The position numbers were made by a program, and so were the translations under genes. From the NCBI GenBank assembly GCA_012522275.1, contig JAAYKU010000182.1, positions 1-60,355 of the forward strand: a stretch of 60,355 nucleotides of DNA, written 5' to 3'. The DNA comes from Smithella sp. (GTDB taxonomy: Bacteria; Desulfobacterota; Syntrophia; Syntrophales; Smithellaceae). The notes under the pieces are model-generated. The model saw only the letters and a list, made by a program, of their open reading frames with translations. It was not told the DNA's origin and did no database searches. Shown piece by piece: positions 44,601 to 52,094 of this stretch. The stretch's first letter is position 1; every line of letters starts with the position of its first letter.

Positions 44601-44708
44601 CATCATGACGCACGCAGGGCAAATTTCGCGGAAGTTGAGCTGGGATTTTCCCGTGAGGACGCCATCAAAGAGGCATGCCGCTGCCTGCGGTGCGACGCCT
44701 CTGTTTGA
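41643..44708 (+). CDS. NuoF/HydB-like flavoprotein fused to an NfnB/GltD-like FAD domain (Stn-type)
   Basis: Predicted 1021 residues with two modules. Module 1 (about 1-530) is NuoF-like: thioredoxin-like [2Fe-2S] domain (GGTGCHASGS, GCNGFCALGP), FMN/NAD site GLRGRGGAGFPTGLKW (about 164), SLBB region and the [4Fe-4S] motif CGKCTPCREGTKR (about 459). Module 2 (about 540-1021) is like NfnB/GltD: cysteine clusters CQHTCPIEMDIP and CGRVCDHKCQDKCRR, an FAD-binding VVGGGPAGLTAARD (about 640) and a second dinucleotide site VIGGGNSAIDAAR (about 776). It would join NAD(H) and NADP(H)/ferredoxin chemistry on one chain. AAGGAGG is two bases from ATG 41643 and 11 from ATG 41652, so the exact start is open. 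No HydA follows. Confidence 0.9.
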   Translation: MVSMKIFRSHLLLCGGTGCHASGSPGVKSALLEEIVKRKLADEVKVVETGCNGFCALGPIMVVYPEGVIYISLKPEDMPELVEEHLVKGRVVEKLLYREPGTDKTIPTMQDIPFFAHQELRALKNRGLIDPEKIEEYIARDGYQGMAKALTEMTPEQVVQEILDSGLRGRGGAGFPTGLKWKFAAQSKGDVKYVLCNADEGDPGAFMDRSILEADPHSVLEGMVIAAKAIGSSHGYIYCRAEYPLAINRLNIAITQAKEAGLLGNDILGTGFNFDLEIYQGAGAFVCGEETALMTSIEGKRGMPRPRPPFPAVAGLWQKPSVLNNVETLANVGQIIQRGAKWHAAVGTEKSKGTKVFALTGDVNNVGLVEVPMGTTLGTIVYDIGGGIPNGKKFKAAQLGGPSGGCIPVQHLNASVDYEKVAELGAIMGSGGLIVMNEDKCAVDMARFFMDFCQDESCGKCTPCREGTKRMLDILTDITKGKGKPGDIELLEEMAEVIKNAALCGLGQTAPNPVLSTIRYFRKEYEDHIFEHRCRATVCSAMFKSPCQHTCPIEMDIPSYIALVREGRFEDAYKILLQTNPFPSVCGRVCDHKCQDKCRRANMDEPLAIKFLKRFITDNAPRPKTEPVPVTRKERIAVVGGGPAGLTAARDLALRGYKVTVFEELNKAGGMLYWGIPSYRLPRNILQGEIDDITSLGVEIRLNTRVGRDITFEQLEKDFDYYYLATGAHKSTKMGVPGEDLGNVFGGVEFLRDFNNNEDKWIKGEKSLGKKVAVIGGGNSAIDAARVALRLGAEVTILYRRLRADMPAAEEEIKAAEDEGIKIEYLVAPLKIEGAKGKVQSITCQRMQLGDFDSSGRRRPVPVDGAEFTLNLDAVIAAIGQVPDMSFIDKKIGVEINKWDCYTVNKGYKSRTTNPRYFAGGDAETGPDTVIAAIAAGHQAADDIDAAIREANGEPAYEKPPIEDIYVPLVIDDETTETPQVAMPELHHDARRANFAEVELGFSREDAIKEACRCLRCDASV

Positions 44709-44734
44709 TCGGCACAGCAATATACACCGGTTCC

Positions 44735-44772
44735 ATTAAAACGGGCGGCGCTCAAGCGCCGCCCGTTTTAAT
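44735..44772 (+). terminator. Strong bidirectional terminator after the NuoF/NfnB operon
   Basis: A perfect 17-bp stem, ATTAAAACGGGCGGCGC (44735-44751) with GCGCCGCCCGTTTTAAT (44756-44772), loop TCAA. The stem base is A/T rich on each side, so it ends both the rightward operon and the leftward metal-transport operon (last stop 44869). Confidence 0.9.
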
Positions 44773-44868
44773 TTAAACTGTTTCCATCCCCGCCAGCGCA
44801 TCCGCCGATAACAAACAAGCCGTGCTGACAAACGCCTTGGGTTCAGTTTATCGTTCAGTTTCAGTTTT

Positions 44869-45717
44869 TTAAAGAATGCTTTTGTTTGCGCCCGCCCTTG
44901 TCCTGCGACGCTTAGGGGAAAACACAAAGGCGAGTGCAAAAAGAATCGTCGCGGCCAAAACTACAGCCGCTCCGGAAGGTATGTCAAACACATAGGATGC
45001 GGTCAGGCCGGCCAGGCACGCCAGCATGCCCGTCGCCGCTGATATCCAGAAAAAAGTTTTCAGATTGTAAGTCAGCTGCATGGCCACGGCGCCGGGCTGC
45101 ACCAGCAGGGCGAAAATCAAAAGCCCGCCTACGGTGGCGAGGTTAGAGGAAATCACCGCACCGGTAAAAAAAAGCAGGGTATAGTAAATCGCGCGCTCAG
45201 GCACGCCGCTTGCGGCGGCAAGACGGCGATTGAAGAGGACCGCCCGGATTTCCTTGAAAAACAGGACGATAAAGACTGTTAAAGCAATTGTGACAACAGC
45301 CAGTACAGCAAGATCGGCATTGGAAAGAGTCAGAAGACTCCCCCACATCAGACTCAGCGCTGAGGCTTTGCTCCGTGTGAGAATTCCCATTCCTAAAAAC
45401 GCAACCCCCATCAGAAAGGAAAACATGATACCGAGAATGTTTTCGGGCGCCATGTCCGCCCGATCGGAAAGAGGCCCCAAAACAGCCGCCGCCAGCAGGC
45501 ACAGTATGAACCCGCTTAAAAAGGGGTTGAAACCCATCAGCATCCCCAGCACCGCGCCGGCAAATGCCGCGTGCGACATGGAAACGCCGATCAGCGGCAT
45601 TCTCATCAGCACGACAAAAACGGACAGAAGGGCCGAGCCTGCTCCGCACAGTATGCAGGCGGCAAGCGCGCGCTGTATGGGCGGGCAGCTTAGTATTTCC
45701 AGGATGGACTCAACCAT
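44869..45717 (-). CDS. Metal ABC transporter permease (ZnuB/MntB type)
   Basis: About 282 residues from ATG 45717, overlapping the ATPase stop by eight bases. Eight to nine transmembrane helices of the ABC-3 family: MPLIGVSMSHAAFAGAVLGM near the start, the conserved GVPERAIYYTLLFFTGAVISSNLATVGGLLIFALLVQPGAVAMQLTYNLK, and a C-terminal helix pair. It moves divalent metal (Zn, Mn or Fe) across the inner membrane. The ion is not identifiable from this subunit. A few residues at the C-terminus are basic. Confidence 0.92.
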   Translation of the reverse strand: MVESILEILSCPPIQRALAACILCGAGSALLSVFVVLMRMPLIGVSMSHAAFAGAVLGMLMGFNPFLSGFILCLLAAAVLGPLSDRADMAPENILGIMFSFLMGVAFLGMGILTRSKASALSLMWGSLLTLSNADLAVLAVVTIALTVFIVLFFKEIRAVLFNRRLAAASGVPERAIYYTLLFFTGAVISSNLATVGGLLIFALLVQPGAVAMQLTYNLKTFFWISAATGMLACLAGLTASYVFDIPSGAAVVLAATILFALAFVFSPKRRRTRAGANKSIL

Positions 45718-46486
45718 AAGAAACAAACCGCCTCCCGTTGCGCTCAAATGTTTCCAGCCGATATTCAAACAGGCGGCTCAATACATCCCCTGTAAGAGCC
45801 AAAGCGGCCTCGCCGTCAAAGAACTTTCGCCCGTCTTTGAGCAAGACGGCGCGGCGCAGGCGTGCGGGAAGCATGTTGAAGTCATGAGTGACAAACAAAA
45901 TCGTCAGGGCGCGACTTTCGGAAATTTCATCGATCAGATTCAGGACTTCTTTCTGGACGGCAATATCCAGATTGGCGGTCGGTTCATCGAGCAGCAGCAG
46001 GTCTGGCTGTTGGACAATCGCACGTGCCAGCAGCACTTTTTGTCTTTCTCCGCCGGAGAGATGTCCGAAAGGACGCCCGGCCAGATGGGCGACACGCATC
46101 ATCTCCATCAGACGCAGGGCCTCCATCTGCTCGTGTTTACCCGGCTTGTTAAAAAGCCCTGTCCTGCCGACAGAGCCGGTCATCACCGCCTGGCCGGCAA
46201 GAATCGGAAATCCCGGATCGATTTGCGCCAGTTGCGGCACATAGCCGATGCTGAGCCGCGCGGCGCGTGAGCGGCGCCATGTTTGCCCTTTCCCGAAAAG
46301 ACGAAGCCCGCCTGAAAATTTTTCAAAACCGGCGATGACGTTTAAAAGAGTGGTCTTCCCCGCTCCGTTGGGGCCGATAACCCCCACAAATTCGTTTTTC
46401 TCAATCCGCAGATTTATACCGGACAGCAGAAAGTTTCCGCTCTTGCGTACCGATACGTCTTCTAAAATCAGGGCATGTTCTGTCAT
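45710..46486 (-). CDS. Metal ABC transporter ATP-binding protein (ZnuC/MntA type)
   Basis: About 258 residues from ATG 46486 (a GTG two codons upstream is also open). Walker A GPNGAGKT, signature LSGGERQKVLLARAIVQQPDLLLLDEPTANLD with Walker B, and H-loop FVTHDFN are intact. It powers the permease downstream. The start overlaps the binding-protein stop by four bases. Confidence 0.94.
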   Translation of the reverse strand: MTEHALILEDVSVRKSGNFLLSGINLRIEKNEFVGVIGPNGAGKTTLLNVIAGFEKFSGGLRLFGKGQTWRRSRAARLSIGYVPQLAQIDPGFPILAGQAVMTGSVGRTGLFNKPGKHEQMEALRLMEMMRVAHLAGRPFGHLSGGERQKVLLARAIVQQPDLLLLDEPTANLDIAVQKEVLNLIDEISESRALTILFVTHDFNMLPARLRRAVLLKDGRKFFDGEAALALTGDVLSRLFEYRLETFERNGRRFVSYG

Positions 46487-47304
46487 TTGCACCCCAGGGC
46501 GTTAAGCACCGCTTCAACATTATTTCGCAAAGCGGCCGGATAACCTTCTTCCGACGGATAATTGGTAAGGACAATATGCGGCCTGCCCAGCGCTTCGGCA
46601 ATTCTTATTCCCGCCTCCGGGCCGGACTGGAGATTGTCCACCACCGCCACAACGCGCTCCGCCTTGCCTGTTTTCACTAACCGGGCCGCATCTCTGGCCG
46701 ACAGAGCTTCCGGCCGTCCGTAAACCCCGGCAACACGAAAACCCATCCATGTCAGAAGTTCTTTTTGCATGGAAGAGGCCAAAACGGGCAGGCCCTCAAT
46801 GCCGGCTTTTTGCATCCTTTCCTTGAGCTTTTGCGCCTCTTCGCGAACAAGACGGGTCACCGCCTGCCTCCTGTGTTCGATTTCCTGTCCGTGTTCGGGA
46901 AAATGTCCGGCCAGTCCCTGCGCCAGACGTTCAACACCCAAAAGATAAGAATCGGGCGCCATCCAGTTACGTCCTTCACTGTCAATGAGCAATCTGCGGG
47001 CTCCCGGCTTGCCCATGAGGGTCATGCTGCGCGAATAAATGACCAGGCCGGCTTTCTGAATTTTCTCTATGTCAGAAAATTTTATGTCGTAATGGCCGGG
47101 ACACTGGCCGGGAGGGAAAATCGCCTCGACTCTGTAGCGCGCGTCGGGAAGAAGAGCACGGGCCATATCGGCTAACAGCTCATCGGATGTGATCACCGTA
47201 CAACGCTCATCGGGCGGCCCGGCGCATGCCTGGTCCGTGACAACCATGGAAAAGACCGTTGTCCAAAAAATGAAAAAAAATGTGAAGAATGCTTTTGTTT
47301 TCAT
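46483..47304 (-). CDS. Metal ABC transporter substrate-binding protein, unusual metal site
   Basis: About 273 residues from ATG 47304 (MKTKAFFTFFFIFWTTVFSMVV..., signal peptide to ACA). It is a cluster A-I periplasmic binding protein: AIFPPGQCPGHYDIKFSDIEKIQKAGLVIYS at the first lobe and VVAVVDNLQSGPEAGIRIAEALGRPHIVLTNYP at the second. The expected ligands are only partly present: one His in GHYD, but the DPHxWLDP motif is replaced by GRNWMAPDSY and the H-x-AF-x-Y motif by SSMQKELLTWMGF. No His-rich loop. The ligand may be a metal complex or another metal. Confidence 0.82.
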   Translation of the reverse strand: MKTKAFFTFFFIFWTTVFSMVVTDQACAGPPDERCTVITSDELLADMARALLPDARYRVEAIFPPGQCPGHYDIKFSDIEKIQKAGLVIYSRSMTLMGKPGARRLLIDSEGRNWMAPDSYLLGVERLAQGLAGHFPEHGQEIEHRRQAVTRLVREEAQKLKERMQKAGIEGLPVLASSMQKELLTWMGFRVAGVYGRPEALSARDAARLVKTGKAERVVAVVDNLQSGPEAGIRIAEALGRPHIVLTNYPSEEGYPAALRNNVEAVLNALGCK

Positions 47305-47335
47305 CAGAACAGCCGTCGGCAGCGTGCCTCTGCGC

Positions 47336-49492
47336 TTATAAGCTCTCACTCGGCGCGTCACCGTGTTTAAATTTCAACGTCAGGCCCGCAAATACCGTGA
47401 CACCGGGCATGGAGTAACCCTTATCATATTCATAATGACGGTTGAAAATATTATTGACCGCCACATAGATTTCCGATCCCTGCAGCGACAGTTTTTTACA
47501 GTCGAACGTATAACCGAGCCGGCCGTTGACCAGCACGAAATCTTTCAGCCTGTTGTCGTCGGTAAGCATGGCGAAATTGAAATTTCCGCTTCTTGTGCTG
47601 GTGGCGGCATAGACCTCCTGCAAATACTGGGCGTCCAGTCTGAATTTGATACGCTCCAGAAACAGCCAGCTGAAACCCGCCTGAGCCTGAAAGCCCGGCG
47701 TGTAGGGCATATGGTCCTGCTCAACGCCGTCGCTGCCTGTGGCTCTGGCCCTGATCCAGGTGGCCCCGGCAAATAATTCCATATCTTTCAGGGGCATAAA
47801 AGTTCCGCTGACCTCCACGCCTCTGATCTTGTAGCGGCCGATTGCGTCGTTAAATGAAACAGGTACCGGGCCGAACATATAGGCCTGGAATCTGTCTTTT
47901 CCTTTGTCCTGGAAATAAGTCAGGTTCACAGCCCCCTTTTGCGGCCAGGTATGTGACAGGCTCGCTTCATAATGATCCACGACTTCCGGTGTAATATTTT
48001 GCCAGTAAGCGGCGGCATTGGCCAGGGGCACATCCGTACGGACCATATTCATCAACACAACGGGTAACGGGTAGTTTACGCCGCGCGCGTAGTTGATATT
48101 TATATCCGTGTGCGCGTAGCCCGTTACAAGGCCCGCCTGATACGACGAGGCTGATTTAAACTCATTGTGCCTCAGATATCTGTAACCAGTGGAAGCAATG
48201 GCGTGAAGTCCGTCAGAGCTGCCAAAGAAGTGACTAACCGCCGCATAAGGGGAGAAAAGTACGGTCACGGGGAAATTCCAGGCACGCTCGGCGCGTCCGC
48301 CGTTGATTCCCGGTACGGCCAGTCCGGTGTAAGTCCGCTGACGGTTTTTCAATTCCGAAAAGTCCAGGTCCGCCCCGACAACAACTTCACCACCAGGCCG
48401 GAAAAAGAATCTTTCTTTCGCCCTCACACCGTACAGGACAATCTTCTGCCGCGACCATAGGCCGCCGCTTTCCTCTCCGTAGCGCACGCCTTTGTTGAGC
48501 TCCTGCAGCAGATCAAAATCAGTGTCATTCAAATAAGCCTTGATGTAACCGCTTGCCTTGTCATAGCGATTGTTCAAAGAAAGCGTGGTAAGAAATGTCC
48601 TCGTGTCGAAGCGCTCGGCCATGGGCCAGTTTACACGGTTGTGCGCGGCCGGCATTGTTTCCGGCATGGGGGCCACGGTCTGGCTGTCCACATAATTGGC
48701 CAGAAAACGCACATTCCAGCTTCGCGCAAGGTCATATCCCGCGTTCAGATAATAGCTGTGCTGCTGGGCGCGCGAATGGTCGCGATGACCAGCGGTGGAA
48801 CCCCAGCTCTGGACGGCATAGACATCATAAGGCCCCTTTTTCATGCCTGCCGCAAGGCTCTGGCCAAAGGTGTGAAAACTGCCGCCGCCGGCATCGACAA
48901 TCACCTCACTGCCCGCTTTGTCCATATATCTGGGTTTGACGTTTACCGAAGCGTAGCCGCTGCCGAACTCGGACGGCTGAGGGCTTTTAAATATTTCAAT
49001 GGAGCCGATTGTGGAAAGGGCGATGCCGTCCCCCATCACCTGCCCGAAAAGAGCGCCGAAACGAGGCACATCATCATATAAAATGGCGAAGTCGGATCCG
49101 GGATGGCTTGCTCCCCTGCCGCGGATATACATGCTGTGGCTCGACTGTCCACCCATCAGGTTTTTGCTTTGAAACATCACGCCCGGCACATTGCGCAGCG
49201 CCGAGAGAAAGTCCGGACTGCTTTGTTCTTTAATCTGCTCTTCGGTAACGACGTTATACTGCGTGGCGTAGCGTGTGGTAACCGGCGTTACCGGATTATG
49301 CAGCCGGCTGGTTGTCACGACAATTTCCTGAAGGCGCGCGACATCGTCATCCGTCGCCCGGTTGATGGTCCCGCCGGCAGTTTTTTGCTGCGGCTTTTCT
49401 TTTAAAGCCGGTGCATCGCTGTTTTCCGCAAACAGTGGATAAGGCAGGACAAGCAATAACAGCAGTAAAATCAGACAGCGCTTCCTACGCAT
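47336..49492 (-). CDS. TonB-dependent outer-membrane receptor
   Basis: About 718 residues from ATG 49492. Signal peptide (RRKRCLILLLLLLVLPYPLFA), a probable TonB box near DVARLQEIVVTTSR, plug domain (FLSALRNVPGVMFQSKNLMGGQSSHSMYIRGRGASHPGSDFAILYDDVPRF) and a 22-stranded-type beta-barrel ending in aromatic FAGLTLKFKH. Substrate unknown; the downstream binding-protein-dependent ABC transporter and the upstream tonB point to metal or metal-chelate uptake. Ends 32 bases before the binding-protein ATG, so all five genes form one unit. Confidence 0.94.
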   Translation of the reverse strand: MRRKRCLILLLLLLVLPYPLFAENSDAPALKEKPQQKTAGGTINRATDDDVARLQEIVVTTSRLHNPVTPVTTRYATQYNVVTEEQIKEQSSPDFLSALRNVPGVMFQSKNLMGGQSSHSMYIRGRGASHPGSDFAILYDDVPRFGALFGQVMGDGIALSTIGSIEIFKSPQPSEFGSGYASVNVKPRYMDKAGSEVIVDAGGGSFHTFGQSLAAGMKKGPYDVYAVQSWGSTAGHRDHSRAQQHSYYLNAGYDLARSWNVRFLANYVDSQTVAPMPETMPAAHNRVNWPMAERFDTRTFLTTLSLNNRYDKASGYIKAYLNDTDFDLLQELNKGVRYGEESGGLWSRQKIVLYGVRAKERFFFRPGGEVVVGADLDFSELKNRQRTYTGLAVPGINGGRAERAWNFPVTVLFSPYAAVSHFFGSSDGLHAIASTGYRYLRHNEFKSASSYQAGLVTGYAHTDININYARGVNYPLPVVLMNMVRTDVPLANAAAYWQNITPEVVDHYEASLSHTWPQKGAVNLTYFQDKGKDRFQAYMFGPVPVSFNDAIGRYKIRGVEVSGTFMPLKDMELFAGATWIRARATGSDGVEQDHMPYTPGFQAQAGFSWLFLERIKFRLDAQYLQEVYAATSTRSGNFNFAMLTDDNRLKDFVLVNGRLGYTFDCKKLSLQGSEIYVAVNNIFNRHYEYDKGYSMPGVTVFAGLTLKFKHGDAPSESL

Positions 49493-49556
49493 TTCCAACA
49501 CCTTTCCCAGTGTTTTATTTCATGGTCTGCCCTAACCTACCGAAACAGACCGTCAA

Positions 49557-49571
49557 TGATTATTTTAATCA
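49557..49571. promoter_or_regulatory. Fur/Zur-box-like palindrome before the TonB receptor
   Basis: TGATTATTTTAATCA, an inverted repeat TGATTA-TTT-TAATCA that matches 11 of 14 half-site positions of the 7-1-7 Fur-family box (TGATAATNATTATCA). It lies in the 133-base gap between tonB and the receptor, 64 bases before the receptor start. Metal-dependent repression would fit the operon; a Fur/PerR-family gene is at the window end. Confidence 0.45.
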
Positions 49572-49625
49572 CTGTCCGGGGTGGTCACACAGACATTATC
49601 AGATTATGATTTCTTGTCCTTCTTG

Positions 49626-50384
49626 CTATTGCAGGCGGAACCTTATCGGCAGGAGCGCCCGCGTGGCCACTTTGATTCCGTCGCGGACGCCCGGTGCGTA
49701 AGTTGATTTTTTCACCGCCTCTATCGATGCTTCCGTAAATCCGTATCCGGCGGACTCGACCACTTCGACATTCAACAGCTTTCCGTTGGCGTCAATCAGA
49801 AGCTTAAGTACAACCCTGCCTTCCATCCCCAGTCTGCGCGCCTGCACCGGGTAGGCGGGCATTTCCTGATACAGGAAAAAAGGAGCGCCCGCTTCGCCGA
49901 ATCTCGCCTCGCCGACAAAGGCCGAAATCTGTCCCCCGAAGCCGTCTCCGCCTGATGCTACCTGCCGGCGCGTCTGTGTCTGTGGGGCTTGTGCCGGAAT
50001 CACTGTCGAGCCTGCATCTGCCGGAGCTTCCCCGGACTCATCGCCGTCAACATAAATAGCGGGTGGCATATCGACTTCCACGGCAGGGGACATTTTCTCT
50101 CCGGCAATGCTCTTTTCCGGCTCCTGAAAGACCGTATGCTTTATTATTTTTTTGATGGGTGAAGAATTCAACTGGGTGCGCATCGCCTCCCCGGACACGG
50201 CCTGCCGGACTCCCTCTGACGACGCGAAAGCAGGCAGAAGGGAAACAAAAATCATTTCCTTTTCCAGCGCGCCTTTTACCGGGGAAGAAATTAACAGGGC
50301 AAAAATGATCAGCCCGTGGAAGATAACGGAGAAAACGACAGCCCGGCGGCGAATGTAAAAAAAACCCGTCTGGTTTTGCTTCAT
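49626..50384 (-). CDS. tonB: TonB energy-transducing protein
   Basis: Predicted 252 residues. A single N-terminal transmembrane helix (AVVFSVIFHGLIIFALLIS), a periplasmic linker with few prolines for a TonB, and a C-terminal TonB domain (YPVQARRLGMEGRVVLKLLIDANGKLLNVEVVESAGYGFTEASIEAVKKSTYAPG) that contacts receptor TonB boxes. exbB/exbD are not present. First gene of the metal-uptake operon, with its own sigma-70 type promoter about 105 bases upstream. Confidence 0.93.
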   Translation of the reverse strand: MKQNQTGFFYIRRRAVVFSVIFHGLIIFALLISSPVKGALEKEMIFVSLLPAFASSEGVRQAVSGEAMRTQLNSSPIKKIIKHTVFQEPEKSIAGEKMSPAVEVDMPPAIYVDGDESGEAPADAGSTVIPAQAPQTQTRRQVASGGDGFGGQISAFVGEARFGEAGAPFFLYQEMPAYPVQARRLGMEGRVVLKLLIDANGKLLNVEVVESAGYGFTEASIEAVKKSTYAPGVRDGIKVATRALLPIRFRLQ

Positions 50385-50493
50385 ACTTATGCCTTACAAA
50401 TTGTGCGTACCGGTTTTCGTCATTTAATGATTGATTTAATTGAATGAGGTTTTTGAAGCCGCCCGCCCTGCCGGCCCGCCACAGGGCGGCCCG

Positions 50494-50523
50494 AATATAT
50501 AAAAAGCACAAAGGGCATGTCAA
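50494..50523 (-). promoter_or_regulatory. Sigma-70 type promoter of the tonB operon
   Basis: On the minus strand -35 TTGACA (50518-50523, perfect), 18-base spacer, -10 TATATT (50494-50499). Transcription would start near 50487 at the foot of a GC-rich hairpin, leaving a leader of about 100 bases. Confidence 0.65.
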
Positions 50524-50647
50524 GTTTTTTCACGCAGACAAACAGCATCGCATGCCACAAGGCAAGGGCGGCAAGGCGCAGAACAGAAGGTTGGGTAAAT
50601 CGGAGCTTTGTAGAGCCAGTGCCTGATCAATAGTGAACCGAAACATA

Positions 50648-50692
50648 GGAGACGGTTTCATCCGGCATTCACCGGACTAAGGAATCGTTTCT
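50648..50692. repeat. Palindromic intergenic repeat, copy B
   Basis: Shares the core ACGGTTTCATCCGGCAT, then CCGGACTAA and CGTT with copy A (10884-10929), same orientation, with several compensating and non-compensating changes. The inner arm TCCGG/CCGGA is kept; the outer arm has decayed. Confidence 0.6.
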
Positions 50693-50847
50693 GCCAATGG
50701 GCAAAACATCCGCAGATAATGAGAATGAAGCAAAAATCAGAGCTCAGTAGTCAGATTTCGGGGGTGCCGCCCGCCTTTTGCCTTCAACCTTTCGCCTTTA
50801 TCCTTAAATCTTTGCCCGGCCAGCCGGACACGCTGAAACGTTCTTTT

Positions 50848-51963
50848 CTACAGTGATCCCAGGGCGATGAGCTCTTTTATGTTGATGTGCCTCGACTCAT
50901 CCACTGTCAGACCTTCTTCAATCAGCTCAAGCACACGGCCTTTCTCCTCCGGAAATTTATACCCTTCGTAATCCAGGGAAAAAAGCAGGCCTCCCTGGCG
51001 GTTGGTCCAGGAATTCATGTTATGGTCAAAGCACACCCGCGAGGTGACGTTCAGGTTTTCAATCATCACCTGAAGCTCCTGCAGCCGTTCGTGCGGTGAC
51101 GAAATGTGCAGACGCCCTTCTTCGTATTCACTGAATATTTCCGTTCCCTGACGTGGGACAAACGGGCGCGACCTTATATAATGGGGATTGATTTCGCTCA
51201 GGACACGCGCTGTGTTTTCCGCATGCTGATGCCACCTTTCACGGCCGCCCAGGTCCGGCATCCAGTATTCGGAAAGCTGAAATCCCGCGGCCATCGCTTT
51301 TTTACCGCCCTCGATCTGCTCAGCGCTGGTCACCCCTTTGCGCACCAGTTTCAATATTTCGTCGTCGCCCGACTCCAGGCCGACATGAAGGCGATCAAGC
51401 CCTGCTTCTCGTATGGACACCAATTCTTCGAGCTTCCTTTGAGCGAGTGTTTTGGAGCGTGTATAGGAAGTAACACGCGTGAGGCTGGCGAGTGTCTTGC
51501 GCAAATGCCGTAAAACATCGATAAACTCAGGCGGACGCATAATCATGCTGTTGGCGTCCTGCAGGAAAGCGGTCCTTCCCCCGTAATAAAGCCAGCTGAA
51601 GACATTGGAAAAACAATGATTCTCATTGAGGTAGGGATTAACGCTCAAAAGCGCCCGGAGAACATCTCTGTTGATCTGCCCGTTCTGACCCGCCTTATGT
51701 GAAACTTCTATAATTTCATCGGCCATGGCCTTTACCGTATCGATATCCTTTTTGATATCTTCCACCGGACGGTAAACAAAACGATGCCCTTTGTACATTT
51801 CGCAAAAAGTGCACTTATTCCATGGGCAATTTTCCGTCACACGCAGTAAAAGCGAAGCACTGCCCCCCTCGCTGGGTGGACGGTAAACGCCTACCGCAAA
51901 ATTCAATTTGCTTATTTTCTCAACATTTTCTCTATAAGGGTTATTTCCGGAATTAAACACCAT
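50848..51963 (-). CDS. Radical SAM protein with CX4CX2C cluster motif
   Basis: Predicted 371 residues. The [4Fe-4S] cysteines are C46, C51 and C54 in ENCPWNKCTFCEMY, a C-x4-C-x2-C spacing and not the usual C-x3-C-x2-C. The barrel continues with LTRVTSYTRSKTLAQRKLEELVSIREAGLDRLHVGLESGDDEILKLVRKG, which is like Elp3/HemN-type proteins and includes the GLESGDD SAM-contact motif. The final 100 residues have no recognised domain. The substrate is unknown. AAGGAG precedes the ATG. Monocistronic, divergent from the OFA transporter. Confidence 0.88.
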   Translation of the reverse strand: MVFNSGNNPYRENVEKISKLNFAVGVYRPPSEGGSASLLLRVTENCPWNKCTFCEMYKGHRFVYRPVEDIKKDIDTVKAMADEIIEVSHKAGQNGQINRDVLRALLSVNPYLNENHCFSNVFSWLYYGGRTAFLQDANSMIMRPPEFIDVLRHLRKTLASLTRVTSYTRSKTLAQRKLEELVSIREAGLDRLHVGLESGDDEILKLVRKGVTSAEQIEGGKKAMAAGFQLSEYWMPDLGGRERWHQHAENTARVLSEINPHYIRSRPFVPRQGTEIFSEYEEGRLHISSPHERLQELQVMIENLNVTSRVCFDHNMNSWTNRQGGLLFSLDYEGYKFPEEKGRVLELIEEGLTVDESRHINIKELIALGSL

Positions 51964-51992
51964 AAAACACTCCTTTTTTCATTCTGTTGACT

Positions 51993-52020
51993 AATATAAC
52001 AATCTTTGCATCTTTGACAA
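51993..52020 (-). promoter_or_regulatory. Sigma-70 type promoter of the radical SAM gene
   Basis: On the minus strand -35 TTGTCA (52015-52020), 16-base spacer, -10 TATATT (51993-51998); the start codon is about 30 bases away. Confidence 0.55.
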
Positions 52021-52082
52021 CACGTCTTTCCGGAAAAACCGCCTGTCGTATGCCCCATTCACATAATATTTATGGTAAGCAC

Positions 52083-52094
52083 TTTACATGTAAA
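52083..52094. promoter_or_regulatory. Palindrome TTTACATGTAAA upstream of the OFA transporter
   Basis: A perfect 12-bp palindrome, 249 bases before the transporter ATG and 120 before the radical SAM ATG, enclosed by a 7-bp inverted pair. Possible operator; no matching regulator is identified. Confidence 0.3.

Larger units (their letters stand above)
50385..50847. other. Gap between tonB and radical SAM gene: promoter, hairpin and repeat copy B
   Basis: About 460 bases without a gene. It holds the tonB promoter (50494-50523). At the expected transcription start, CCGCCCTG (50463-50470) and CAGGGCGG (50482-50489) form a GC-rich hairpin. The dispersed repeat copy B (50648-50692) follows. TCATTTAATGA (50420-50430) is a short AT-rich palindrome in the tonB leader. 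No terminator with a T tract is seen after the radical SAM gene. Confidence 0.6.

Noticed and set aside
41643-44708. NuoF gene as part of respiratory complex I or of a HydABC hydrogenase
   Set aside because: No membrane nuo genes and no HydA follow; the C-terminal NfnB-like module does not belong to either.
45230-46270. 346-codon plus-strand frame
   Set aside because: Antisense shadow of the metal ABC permease and ATPase genes.
49493-49625. Cobalamin riboswitch before the TonB receptor
   Set aside because: No B12-box-like segment or fitting fold in this 133-base gap; the receptor lies with a metal-type ABC system.
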